From Pseudarthrobacter sp. NIBRBAC000502770 (GTDB lineage Bacteria > Actinomycetota > Actinomycetes > Actinomycetales > Micrococcaceae): 64,000 nt of DNA. A model generated the notes under the pieces. It had not been told where the DNA came from and searched no databases. It saw only the letters and a list, made by a program, of their open reading frames with translations. The stretch covers positions 434,001 to 498,000 of the forward strand of contig NZ_CP041198.1 in assembly GCF_006517815.1 (NCBI RefSeq), in the 5' to 3' direction. Shown one piece after another: positions 1 to 8,426 of the stretch (positions are counted from its first letter, which is position 1; each line of letters starts with the position of its first letter). Position numbers and translations under genes: made by a program.

Positions 1-513
1 GTGGCGCGCGCCACTGGACCGGCCGCCGTCGGGCCCGTCATTGTGCTGGCCGGCCTGCACGGCGACCTGCGCGCCGCTACCCCCGCGGCCGCTTCCTGGC
101 TCGCAGCCGTGGAGGATGCGGCGCCGGGGCGGTTCAGCCAGACGCTCTATGCGGTGGTGGCGCAGGCCCACGCGGCAGTTTCCGGGACAGCCCGGGCACG
201 GATGCGGGACGCCGCGAACAACTGGGTGGTGCTGCAGGCCAGCCGGCTGATCACCGGCGATGACCCGCAGCAGATGGTGGTCACCGTTGAACCGGCCACC
301 ACCCACGAACTCGCGAGCCTGCTGCTGATGGCGTACGGCGTCACAGCCCGGGAACGCGATGTGTGCCTCGAGGTGCTGACGGGCAGCTCGACGGCGGAAA
401 TCGCCCGTCACCTGTTTATCTCACCGCACACGGTCCATGACCACCTGAAATCGGTCTTCGGGAAGGTGGGGGTCGGCAGCCGGGGCGAGCTGGTGGCGCG
501 GCTGGTGGCGTGA
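1..513 (+). CDS. LuxR-type HTH regulator, C-terminal part
   Basis: The frame is already open at base 1, so this is probably the C-terminal part of a longer regulator. Residues 113-168 of the visible part form a LuxR/GerE helix-turn-helix: TARERDV opens the domain and SPHTVHDHLKSVFGKVGV is the recognition and dimer region. The preceding 110 residues show no receiver Asp or clear sensory motif. In this family the domain binds promoter DNA. The GTG at base 1 could be a start, but no ribosome binding site can be seen. The DinB-like gene downstream is convergent. Confidence 0.8.
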   Translation: MARATGPAAVGPVIVLAGLHGDLRAATPAAASWLAAVEDAAPGRFSQTLYAVVAQAHAAVSGTARARMRDAANNWVVLQASRLITGDDPQQMVVTVEPATTHELASLLLMAYGVTARERDVCLEVLTGSSTAEIARHLFISPHTVHDHLKSVFGKVGVGSRGELVARLVA

Positions 514-599
514 CTGGCTGCGCCGACCTGCGGGTGGTGGCAGGGAGATGGCGGGCGGGATCGAACCGGTCGAAGGACGAAGCACCGATCCACGCCGCG

Positions 600-1106
600 T
601 CAGCCGGTGCTTTCTCCCGCCAGGATCTGTTCGCGCAGGATGTCCGCGTGGCCGCAGTGCTGCGCCAGTTCGCGGAGCATATGCAGGTACAGCCAGCGCA
701 GCGGGACGGGTCCCCGCCTGTTCCCGGTTACCACGTCATCCAGGCCAAGGGGAGCGGCCGCGGCCCGGGACGCGGCGCAGGCCTCCCGGTGGGCTGCCCG
801 GACGGAGGCGATGGTGTCGCCGGCATCCAGGATGAATGACTCGTCCGGCGTGGCAGGGATGCCGATCTCGCGGCGCGGGCGGCCGGTAAAGGCCTCATCG
901 AACCAGACCTTCTCCACGAACGTGGCATGCTTCACCAGGCCCAGCAGCGTGGTGCGGGACGGGACCAGCCGCCGCCGTGCCTGCTCCTCGGTCAGCCCAT
1001 CCAGGCAGGCGTTGAGCCCTGCCCGGTGCTCATCCAGGAAGAACTCGAACTGGACGCGCTCAGGCTCGTGGATGACGTCGTCCATGGAGTGGAAGTGGGA
1101 GGCCAT
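600..1106 (-). CDS. DinB-fold protein (DUF664 / DinB_2 type)
   Basis: A 168-residue protein with the four-helix DinB/YfiT-like fold pattern. His60 in LVKHATFVE, and His150 and His153 in AQHCGHADILRE, sit where the metal ligands of this superfamily lie. Actinobacterial relatives include mycothiol-dependent transferases, but most DUF664 proteins have no assigned substrate, and none can be assigned here. The first ATG gives MASHFHSMDD; a second ATG seven codons later is a possible alternative start. It is convergent with the LuxR-type gene and runs the same way as the channel gene upstream of it. Confidence 0.8.
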   Translation of the reverse strand: MASHFHSMDDVIHEPERVQFEFFLDEHRAGLNACLDGLTEEQARRRLVPSRTTLLGLVKHATFVEKVWFDEAFTGRPRREIGIPATPDESFILDAGDTIASVRAAHREACAASRAAAAPLGLDDVVTGNRRGPVPLRWLYLHMLRELAQHCGHADILREQILAGESTG

Positions 1107-1129
1107 ACGCAGACCCTAGCAAGTGGACG

Positions 1130-2020
1130 TCAGCTTCGCGGAGCCGGGGGCCGCCGGTGCCGGTGGTGGAGCTCGTAGTGGTCGAACACGTCGGAGGACG
1201 TGTCTCCCACATGGCCGAACTTCCCGCGCAGCACGCCTGCCAGGTCCTCCAGGGCCGCGTAGAGCATCCGACCCGCAAACCGAAGTTCGGTGTTGTCGCT
1301 GTCCTGGGCTTCTGACGCCAACTGGTGGGCATAGGCGAGGGTGGCCGGCAGCGATCCCCGCTGTTCCACCTCGTGGAAGTAGTATGTTTCGTGGAACGAC
1401 AGGAGGTCGATGCTGACGGACGCCACGTTTTCGGCCATTGACTCCAGGAGTGCCGCCGCGTGGCGGGCTTCCAGGGAGGCGATGCCGGTGGGGCCGGCCG
1501 CTTCCCGGAACAGGTTCAGCTGGTGGGCCAGGGCGCGGCGCCGGCTCAGTGCCGGGTAGGTCTGCAGGATCCAGGAAACCGTGGCCGTGAGCAGGCCAAA
1601 ACCGGCCACCGCCTGGAAGGCCATCACCAGCCGAAGTATCGGATGGACGGCAACGATCTCGCCAAATCCCGCCGTGGAGAGTGCCACCAGCGAGATGTAC
1701 AGCGCCTCGGCGAAGTCGGCCTGGCGGGGGATGTCGTTGGAGTAGGAGAAGCCGGCGGGCAAATGCGGAAGGTACAGCAGCGCCCAACCCACCGCGGCCA
1801 GGGTGGCCCAGGCGGCGATGACCGCAGCCATGGCCAGCGGCGCGGCGACGGAGGAGGCACCGCCCCTGAGTTTCCTGGACAGGAGCCAGAACCCGCGCAT
1901 GATGGTCCGGCCCACCGGTCCTGAACCATGCGGATAAAGCAGGGTGTGGAAGACGTCGGCGATCATCAGCAGGATCAGTGCCGCCCCCACCGCCGTCAAC
2001 AGCACGCCTTCGAAGTCCAT
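1130..2020 (-). CDS. Two-TM ion channel family protein with atypical filter
   Basis: A 296-residue integral membrane protein. Hydrophobic segments lie at about residues 6-26, 58-85 and 135-153. Between the last two is a pore-loop-like stretch ending in STAGFGEIVAV (filter at 116-121). This matches the 2TM potassium-channel (Ion_trans_2) layout, but the filter reads TAGFGE instead of TVGYGD, so potassium selectivity is uncertain. The cytoplasmic C-terminal half is helical and lacks a recognisable RCK/TrkA-N nucleotide motif. The start ATG follows GATGAGGC. Confidence 0.72.
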   Translation of the reverse strand: MDFEGVLLTAVGAALILLMIADVFHTLLYPHGSGPVGRTIMRGFWLLSRKLRGGASSVAAPLAMAAVIAAWATLAAVGWALLYLPHLPAGFSYSNDIPRQADFAEALYISLVALSTAGFGEIVAVHPILRLVMAFQAVAGFGLLTATVSWILQTYPALSRRRALAHQLNLFREAAGPTGIASLEARHAAALLESMAENVASVSIDLLSFHETYYFHEVEQRGSLPATLAYAHQLASEAQDSDNTELRFAGRMLYAALEDLAGVLRGKFGHVGDTSSDVFDHYELHHRHRRPPAPRS

Positions 2021-2086
2021 GCCTCATCTTAAGTGCACCGGGATTAAGTACCGCGAAGTGCCCGGTCCGCTGGCTAGGCTGGCGCC

Positions 2087-2622
2087 ATGGACTTTCAACT
2101 TCGCCAGGCCACGCCGGGGGATGCCGAAGCGGTGGTGCTCATGCAGACGCAGGCTCACGAGGAGTGCTACCCGCACCTGCTGTCGCCGGATTTTTTCCAG
2201 CGGCGCAGGGCGGCCATCCCGGAACGGGTGGAACGGCGGCGGGCTTTCCTGGACACCGAGGAGCCGCGCATCCTTGCGTTCGACGCCTCCGGCCAGCTGG
2301 TGGGCTACGCGGACGCCGGTCCCGGACGCGAGGATGACGCCCCTGAAGCGCTGGAACTGTACTCGATCTACACACTCCGGCGGACCTATGGGACTGGCCT
2401 GGGGGCAGCACTGGTGAGCGCCGCCGTCGGCCCCGCCCCACGTACCTGTGGGTGCTCGAGGACAACCCCCGAGCCTTGGCCTTCTACCTGAAGCAGGGAT
2501 TCCGGCCGGACGGGAAGCGCAACACCCTCCCGCCCGAATGGGAGGCGCTGCCCGAATTCCGGCTGGTGCGGGCGCGGCTTACAACGCTTGCGCCAGGGAC
2601 CGTCCCACGGTCAGGCCGGTGA
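2087..2622 (+). pseudogene. GNAT acetyltransferase, frameshifted
   Basis: From ATG 2087 the frame encodes the first two thirds of a GNAT N-acetyltransferase (MDFQLRQATPGDAEAVVLM) up to the acetyl-CoA-binding turn RRTYGTGLGAALVSAAVG. There the frame breaks. The rest of the domain, YLWVLEDNPRALAFYLKQGF, continues in the +2 frame from about base 2431, so one base has been lost (or two gained) within about 2411-2440. The unshifted frame stops at 2491; the restored frame stops at 2622 and overlaps the convergent flavoprotein gene. A hexamer TAGGCT ends 6 bases before the ATG, which suggests a leaderless transcript. A sequencing error cannot be excluded. Confidence 0.75.
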
Positions 2623-4255
2623 AGATGCAGCCGCCCAGGAAGGTGCCTTCGAGCGCGTTGTACCCGTGGGCGCCGCCGCCGCCGAAGCCGGCGGCCTCGC
2701 CGGCAGCATAGAGCCCGGGAATGGGATCGCCGTCGCGGTCCAGTGCCTGGCCGGAGAGGTTGGTCTGGATCCCGCCCAGCGTTTTGCGCGTGACCACATG
2801 CAGGCGCACGGCGATGAGCGGACCTGCGGCGGGGTCCAGGATCCGGTGCGGCCTGACAGTACGGAACAGCCTGTCGCCCAGGAAACGGCGGCTGTTGCGG
2901 ATGCCCGTTAGCTGGGCGTCCTTGGAATAGGGGTTCCGTATTTCGGCGTCGCGCTCCTCGATCTGCCGCGATATTTGCCCTTCATCCAGCAGCGGCTGGT
3001 CCGTCAGTGCGTTCATCCCGCGGACCAGGTCCGCCAGGGTATCCGCCACAATGAAATCCGCGCCGCGCTCCTTGAAGGCCTCGATGGGGCCGGCGGCGCC
3101 TCGGCGCAGCCGGGTCTTTAGCAGGAGCTTGAGATCCCGGTTGGTGATGTCCGGGTTCTGTTCGGAGCCGGAGAGGGCGAACTCCTTTTCGATGATCCGC
3201 TGGTTGAGGATGAACCAGGAATGGCTGTACTGCTGGATGTCCGGTGTGGTCCGGAGGAAGCGGAGGGTGCCCAGGGTGTCGTACCCGGGCAGGCCGGGGG
3301 AGGGGAGCCGCCGGCCCAGCGCGTCGAACCACATGGAGGAGGGGCCCGGCAGGATCCGGATGGCGTGGTCCGGCCAGATGGGGTTCCAGTTCTGGATCCC
3401 CTCGGTGTAATGCCACATCCGGTCCCGGTTCACCAGCCGCACCCCGGACTGGTCGGCGATGTCCAGCATCCGCCCGTCCACGTGCTGCGGAACGCCGGTG
3501 ACCATCCTGCGCGGCGGTGTTCCCAGCCGGTCCGGCCACCAGCGCCGCACCTTCTCATGGTTGCCGCCGATCCCGCCGGAAGCGATCACCACCGTCTGCG
3601 CCCGAAGCTCAAAGTCCCCAACAATGTCCCGGTTGGAGGACATCCCACGCGGCGACGCATCAGGTGCCAGCACGGCGCCGTGCACCCCGGTGACCGTGCC
3701 GCCGTCGTAGCTTAGACCATCCACCCGGTGCCGGAAGTAGAACGTGACGCTGCCTGCCGCGGCAGCCTCGCGCGCCTTGTCCGCGAATGGTTCCGACACC
3801 CCCGTACCGGTGCCCCACGGGACATGGAAGCGCGGGACCGAGTTGCCGTGGCCGCCGGCCCTGCCGTCCCCGCGCTCGGCCCAGCCCACCAGCGGCGTGA
3901 ACCGGACGCCCTGCTCCTGCAGCCAGGAGCGTTTCTCACCTGCGGCGAACTCCACATACGCCCGGCCCCACTGCGCGGCCCACTCGTCCTCCGGGTGCGG
4001 GCCGTGCAGCCGGTCCCATTGCGCCGAGCCCTGCCAGTCCTGCCACGCCAGCTCGAAGGAATCTTTTACGCGCAGCCGGCGCTGCATGGGGGTGTCCACC
4101 AGGAACAGGCCGCCCAGCGACCAGAACGCCTGGCCGCCCAGGTTGGCGGCGTTTTCCTGCTCCACCATGGCCACGCGTTTGCCGGCGCGGACCAGCTCGT
4201 TGCTGGCCACCAGCCCGGCCAGGCCACCGCCGATGATGATGACGTCCGCGTCCAT
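2579..4255 (-). CDS. FAD-binding dehydrogenase (KstD / fumarate reductase flavoprotein type)
   Basis: A 558-residue flavoprotein. The N-terminal dinucleotide fold is clear (VIIIGGGLAGLVASNEL, residues 5-21, then an acidic residue in MVEQE). The C-terminal FAD motif GLYAAGEAAGFGGGGAHG is typical of the succinate dehydrogenase/fumarate reductase/3-ketosteroid dehydrogenase superfamily. Length and motifs fit the COG3573 FAD-binding dehydrogenases, whose substrates are mostly unknown. There is no export signal, so it is probably cytoplasmic. No steroid genes lie nearby, so steroid dehydrogenation is not supported by context. The 3' end overlaps the restored frame of the GNAT pseudogene by 44 bases. 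Confidence 0.85.
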   Translation of the reverse strand: MDADVIIIGGGLAGLVASNELVRAGKRVAMVEQENAANLGGQAFWSLGGLFLVDTPMQRRLRVKDSFELAWQDWQGSAQWDRLHGPHPEDEWAAQWGRAYVEFAAGEKRSWLQEQGVRFTPLVGWAERGDGRAGGHGNSVPRFHVPWGTGTGVSEPFADKAREAAAAGSVTFYFRHRVDGLSYDGGTVTGVHGAVLAPDASPRGMSSNRDIVGDFELRAQTVVIASGGIGGNHEKVRRWWPDRLGTPPRRMVTGVPQHVDGRMLDIADQSGVRLVNRDRMWHYTEGIQNWNPIWPDHAIRILPGPSSMWFDALGRRLPSPGLPGYDTLGTLRFLRTTPDIQQYSHSWFILNQRIIEKEFALSGSEQNPDITNRDLKLLLKTRLRRGAAGPIEAFKERGADFIVADTLADLVRGMNALTDQPLLDEGQISRQIEERDAEIRNPYSKDAQLTGIRNSRRFLGDRLFRTVRPHRILDPAAGPLIAVRLHVVTRKTLGGIQTNLSGQALDRDGDPIPGLYAAGEAAGFGGGGAHGYNALEGTFLGGCIFTGLTVGRSLAQAL

Positions 4256-4365
4256 GCGTGCCTGCCTGGTGTCGAAAGTTGTTGTGACTGCTTGCCAAGC
4301 TATCGCACGTCTTGGCCTGTGTCCGGCTTTTTCATGCCCGGCGCGGAGCGGCCGCCTGCCGCCTG

Positions 4366-5394
4366 CTAGCCTGCACGCCTGATGCGACGCGGCTGGGTCC
4401 GCAAGCAGGCGTCCGCGTCAGGCGATGCCGTCCCCAGCTCCGCCCTGCCGGGCGGGTCGGCGCCGGGGCGGGAACAGGTGATGGCCGCGGCCCTGTTTGC
4501 GTAGGCCGCCAGGACGTGCAGGTCACCGGGAGCAAGGGCCGCCAGGCGGGGTCTTGCCCCGGCTCCCAGGAGATCCAACTGCGACAGGCCGGCGATCAGG
4601 GCGGCCATGAAGGAGTCGCCCGCCCCGACCGTGTCTGCCACGTCAACAGGTTCGCCCTGCAGTTCCACCCGGCCCTGCCTGGTCAGGAGCACGGGCCCCT
4701 GCGCGCCGCGGGTCAGGGCTACCAATGCGGGCCCGAGCTCCAGCCAGGCCGCCAGCGACTCGTCGGGAGTCCGCTCCGGATAAAGCCAGCGCAGGTCCTC
4801 GTCGCTTGCCTTCACGACGTCGCTCGCGGCCACGAAATCCTCAGCCTGCCGCCGGGCCGAGGCAACGCCGGGGCTGATACCCGGGCGGCAATTAGGGTCG
4901 TAGCTGACGGTGGCACTCCTCTGGGCCGCTTCCACCAGGGCAAGCGTGGCGTGGCTGCCCGGCGGAAGCAGCGTCGCGATGGAGCCTGTGTGCACGTGCG
5001 TGGACGCTTCCACTGCCGCAAGGGCGGGAAGTGACGCGCCGTTAATGTCCCAGGAGACTTGGAAGGCATACGTTGCCGCGCCGTCGTCGCCGAGTGTTGC
5101 CGTTGCCGTAGAGGTGGGCGCAGTGCCGCCCCGGACCGGCGCGACGCCGTTGGACCGGAGATGCTGATCGACCAGCAGCCCGTAGGCGTCGTCGTCGTAA
5201 TGCGTCACCAGGCTTGTCGCAAGGCCCAGCCGTGCGGTTCCCACCGCAACGTTCAGGGGGCTGCCGCCGGGATGGGCGTGGCGCCCGGCGGACCCCCGCC
5301 GCGGGTCATCGATGATATCTACCAGTGACTCGCCGATCACGGTGACCCGCGGACCGCCGGCCGCGAAATCCGTTGCGTTGGAGGGTGTTGGCAT
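4366..5394 (-). CDS. PfkB-family carbohydrate kinase (fructokinase-like)
   Basis: A 342-residue ribokinase/PfkB-fold kinase. It has the N-terminal GGSPLNVAVG substrate motif and the C-terminal DTVGAGDSFMAA motif, where the Asp of GAGD is the catalytic base. It is the last gene of the polyol operon, 42 bases after the dehydrogenase. A polyol dehydrogenase would yield a ketose such as fructose, so this enzyme most likely phosphorylates that ketose for glycolysis. Specificity is inferred from context. AAGGAAG precedes the ATG at normal spacing. Confidence 0.85.
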   Translation of the reverse strand: MPTPSNATDFAAGGPRVTVIGESLVDIIDDPRRGSAGRHAHPGGSPLNVAVGTARLGLATSLVTHYDDDAYGLLVDQHLRSNGVAPVRGGTAPTSTATATLGDDGAATYAFQVSWDINGASLPALAAVEASTHVHTGSIATLLPPGSHATLALVEAAQRSATVSYDPNCRPGISPGVASARRQAEDFVAASDVVKASDEDLRWLYPERTPDESLAAWLELGPALVALTRGAQGPVLLTRQGRVELQGEPVDVADTVGAGDSFMAALIAGLSQLDLLGAGARPRLAALAPGDLHVLAAYANRAAAITCSRPGADPPGRAELGTASPDADACLRTQPRRIRRAG

Positions 5395-5436
5395 GCTGCT
5401 TCCTTGCAGGGTGTTGGTGGGGGTGTGGTGCCGTGG

Positions 5437-6492
5437 TCAGCGGCCGGGATAAACCACTGCCTTGAGCTGTCCGGCCTGCTTGCCTGCCTTCAGCGCCTCT
5501 TCAGATTCGGACAGGGCGAACTTTCCCGTCACCAGGACGTCCAGGTCCACCTTGCCGTCGGCGAGCAGTTGGACGGCGAGCGGCCAGGTATTGGTGTAGC
5601 GGAAGACCCCGGAAAGCCAGATTTCGCGGTTCTGGATGTAGGAGACGGGAAGTTCGACGTCGTCGGCCCCCAGCCCCACAAGGATGACCCTGCCGGCGGG
5701 GGCGACGGCCTTGATTCCTGAACGGACCGCCTGAGGTGCACCGGACGCATCGATGAACGCATCGACGTCGAGCCCTTCGGCGCTGTCAGTCCTGGCGTTC
5801 AGGGCGTGGGTTGCCCCATGCTCCAGGGCAAAGGCCAGCCGGTCCTCGGCGATGTCGGAAATGTAGATTTCGGTTGCACCGAACGCCCGCGCTGCCTGGG
5901 CCGCGATGATGCCGATGGGGCCGGCGCCGGCGATCAGGACCCGGCTGCCGGGCCTGATCTCCGCCCGCTCGCACGCCCACAGGCCCACGGAGAGCGGTTC
6001 GATCAGGGCTGCTGCTTCATCGCTGACGCTGTCCGGGATGTCGTAGGCAAAGTCGGACTGGATGGTTACGTATTCCGCGAACGCGCCGTCGATCGGCGGG
6101 GTGGCGTAGAACTCGATGTCGGGGCAGAGGTTGTAGCGGCCGGCCTTGCACTGCCTGCATTTGCGGCACGGCCGCTGGGGCTCGACGGCGACCCGTTGGC
6201 CGATGCGGGCCGGGTCAACGGCGCTCCCGACGGCGGCGATCCGGCCGGAGAGCTCGTGGCCAAGGATCAGCGGGTGGTCCACCACGTACGGGCCGATCCG
6301 GCCGTGCTCGTAATAGTGGACGTCGCTCCCGCAGACGCCGACGGCGGCGACCTGCACCAGGACCTGGTCCGCGTCGAGCTGCGGGAGCGGCAGGGTTGCC
6401 ATGGCCATGTCGCCCTGGCCCTTCAGGATGTTGGCACGCATGGTTGCGGGCAGGCCGGCGGTGGGGGCGGGGGACTGGGCGGTGGTGGTCAT
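5437..6492 (-). CDS. Zinc-dependent polyol (sorbitol/xylitol-type) dehydrogenase
   Basis: A 351-residue medium-chain dehydrogenase. CGSDVHYYEHG and GHELSG carry catalytic zinc ligands. The structural zinc Cys set sits in CRKCRQCKAGRYNLC, and GAGPIGI is the NAD-binding turn. This combination is typical of L-iditol/sorbitol and xylitol dehydrogenases, which oxidise a polyol to a ketose with NAD+. I chose the ATG at 6492 (MTTTAQSPAPT) because GAAAGGAAC sits directly upstream; a longer in-frame start at 6522 has no comparable site. It lies between the permease and kinase genes of the same operon. Confidence 0.88.
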   Translation of the reverse strand: MTTTAQSPAPTAGLPATMRANILKGQGDMAMATLPLPQLDADQVLVQVAAVGVCGSDVHYYEHGRIGPYVVDHPLILGHELSGRIAAVGSAVDPARIGQRVAVEPQRPCRKCRQCKAGRYNLCPDIEFYATPPIDGAFAEYVTIQSDFAYDIPDSVSDEAAALIEPLSVGLWACERAEIRPGSRVLIAGAGPIGIIAAQAARAFGATEIYISDIAEDRLAFALEHGATHALNARTDSAEGLDVDAFIDASGAPQAVRSGIKAVAPAGRVILVGLGADDVELPVSYIQNREIWLSGVFRYTNTWPLAVQLLADGKVDLDVLVTGKFALSESEEALKAGKQAGQLKAVVYPGR

Positions 6493-6523
6493 CGGGATGT
6501 TCCTTTCGAAAGTGGCGGGCACA

Positions 6524-7435
6524 TTACTTGACGGCGCCCAGGGAGAGGCCCTGGACGAGTTTGTCCTGGGCGGCGAAGCCGGCGAAAAGCACCGGCAGGG
6601 AAATGACGACGGCGGCCGCGCAGACCTTCGCGAGGAAGAGGCCCTGGCCGGAGACGAAGCCGGTGAGGAAGACCGGTGCGGTGCCTGCCACCACGCCGGT
6701 GAGGACGCGGGCGAGGAGCAGCTCGTTCCAGCTGAAGATGAAGCAGATCAAGGCGGTGGCGGCGATGCCCGGCATCGCCACCGGGGCGATGACCTTGCGG
6801 AGGATGAGCAGGAGGTTGGCGCCGTCGATCTGGGCCGCCTCGAGCATTTCCTCCGGAACTTCGGCGAGGAAGGACCGCATCATCCAGACCGCGATGGGCA
6901 GGTTCATGGACGTGTACATCAGGATCAGGAACCAGATGTTGTCCAGGGCGCCGATGGTGCGCGCGAAAAGGTACAGCGGCAGGATCGCAGCCACCACGGG
7001 CATCATCTTGGTGGAGAGGAAGAAGAACATGACGTCGGTCCACTTCTTCACCGGCCTGATGGAAAGTGCGTAGGCGGCCGGGATGGCCAGCACCAGGACG
7101 AGGACCGTGGAAAGGATGGAGGCGGCAGCGGAGTTGATCAGGGACGGCCAGGGGCTGACGCCGGAGGTTTCGCCGAAGAATTCCCGGTACGCGTCCAGTG
7201 TCAGGTTTGCCGCGATCGACGGCGGATTGGTGGCTGCGTCCGTCTCGGAGTGGAAGGAGGTCAGGATCATCCACACCACCGGGGAGGCGAAGAGCAGGGC
7301 CAGCAGCCATGCAGCGATGCCGGCGGCGGTGTTGTTGCGGGTGGGGTCCATCCGGGTCTTGCCGCGGCGTGCCCTCGTGCTGCCCGGGCTGGCGTGGGTG
7401 CTGCTTTGGGGCGCGGCGGGAGTAAGGGTGCTCAT
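6524..7435 (-). CDS. Sugar/polyol ABC transporter permease (MalG/CUT1 type)
   Basis: A 303-residue inner-membrane permease with about six hydrophobic segments. The cytoplasmic EAA loop is visible in EAAQIDGANLLLILRK and is the contact site for the ATPase. The N-terminus before the first membrane span is long and polar. It overlaps the preceding permease gene by 4 bases (ATGA), indicating translational coupling. The operon has no ATPase gene. In actinobacteria a shared ATPase of the MsiK type usually energises such CUT1 importers; that is inference here. Confidence 0.9.
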   Translation of the reverse strand: MSTLTPAAPQSSTHASPGSTRARRGKTRMDPTRNNTAAGIAAWLLALLFASPVVWMILTSFHSETDAATNPPSIAANLTLDAYREFFGETSGVSPWPSLINSAAASILSTVLVLVLAIPAAYALSIRPVKKWTDVMFFFLSTKMMPVVAAILPLYLFARTIGALDNIWFLILMYTSMNLPIAVWMMRSFLAEVPEEMLEAAQIDGANLLLILRKVIAPVAMPGIAATALICFIFSWNELLLARVLTGVVAGTAPVFLTGFVSGQGLFLAKVCAAAVVISLPVLFAGFAAQDKLVQGLSLGAVK

Positions 7436-8400
7436 CGTGCTGCCTCCTTCTTGAAGAGCGAAAAGACGGTGCGGAGTGCGAAAGTGGCCACGATGATGGT
7501 GCCGATGACCACCACGACGCCGGCGGCGGACGCCAGGCCGTATTCATTGGCGTAGTAGAACGTCTGGTAAATGGCGTAGGGCAGGTTTGCGGTACCCAGG
7601 CCGCCCGCGGTGAGGGTAAACACGGAGTCGAAGTTCTGCACGATGTAGATGGCGCCGAGCAGGCCGCCGAGTTCCAGGTACTGGCGCAGGTGCGGAAGGG
7701 TCAGGTGCCGGAAGATCGCCCACGGTGTGGCGCCGTCCATCTGTGCCGCTTCCACGGTGTCCATGGGCCGGGACTGCAGGCCGGCGAGCAGGATGAGCAT
7801 CATGAACGGCGTCCACTGCCAGACCAGCGAAACGATGACAGCCATCAGGGGCGCCTGGGAGAGCAGGTCAAGCTGCGGCGGCGTGGTGTTCCCGAAGAGC
7901 GACCAGATCCAGGTAAGGATCCCGTTGACCAGCCCGTAGGCGGGGTTAAGGAGGGCGTGCTTCCAGATGAGGGCCGCGGCCACGGGGACCACCAGGAACG
8001 GTGCAATCAGCAGGGTTCGTGCAAGGCCCCGGCCCAGGAACTTCTTGTCCAGCAGCAGCGCCAGGCCCAGTCCGATGAGCAGGCTGGCCAGGACCACTGA
8101 GACGGTGAGGATGATGGTGGTGAAGATGGCCTGGCGGAGGTCGGGGTCGGTGAGGACCGTGACGTAGTTTTCCAGGCCGGCGAAGGCTGTCTTGGTGGGG
8201 CTCAGGCTGTTCCAGTTCAGGAACGAGATGAACAGGGTCACCACGAACGGGAGCTGGGTGACGACGATAAGGAAGATCAGGGCCGGGAGCAGCGGCGCAC
8301 GCCGTGCCCAGGCCATGGCGCGTTCACGCGACTTGGCACTTCGTGCGGGTCTGGCTGCGGTATGTCCCGGTCGGGAGATACGCGCCGTTGCGGTAGTCAT
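7432..8400 (-). CDS. Sugar/polyol ABC transporter permease (MalF/CUT1 type)
   Basis: A 322-residue membrane permease, partner of the next gene. It has several hydrophobic helices and an EAA loop (EAAQMDGATPWAIFRH) facing the cytoplasm. An Arg/Lys-rich N-terminal tail of about 30 residues precedes the first span. Gene order (binding protein, MalF-type, MalG-type, polyol dehydrogenase, sugar kinase) matches sorbitol/mannitol uptake clusters of the SmoEFG type. The start lies 26 bases after the end of the binding-protein gene. Confidence 0.9.
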   Translation of the reverse strand: MTTATARISRPGHTAARPARSAKSRERAMAWARRAPLLPALIFLIVVTQLPFVVTLFISFLNWNSLSPTKTAFAGLENYVTVLTDPDLRQAIFTTIILTVSVVLASLLIGLGLALLLDKKFLGRGLARTLLIAPFLVVPVAAALIWKHALLNPAYGLVNGILTWIWSLFGNTTPPQLDLLSQAPLMAVIVSLVWQWTPFMMLILLAGLQSRPMDTVEAAQMDGATPWAIFRHLTLPHLRQYLELGGLLGAIYIVQNFDSVFTLTAGGLGTANLPYAIYQTFYYANEYGLASAAGVVVVIGTIIVATFALRTVFSLFKKEAAR

Positions 8401-8426
8401 GGGATTCTCCTGCGGTTTGGTTGGTG

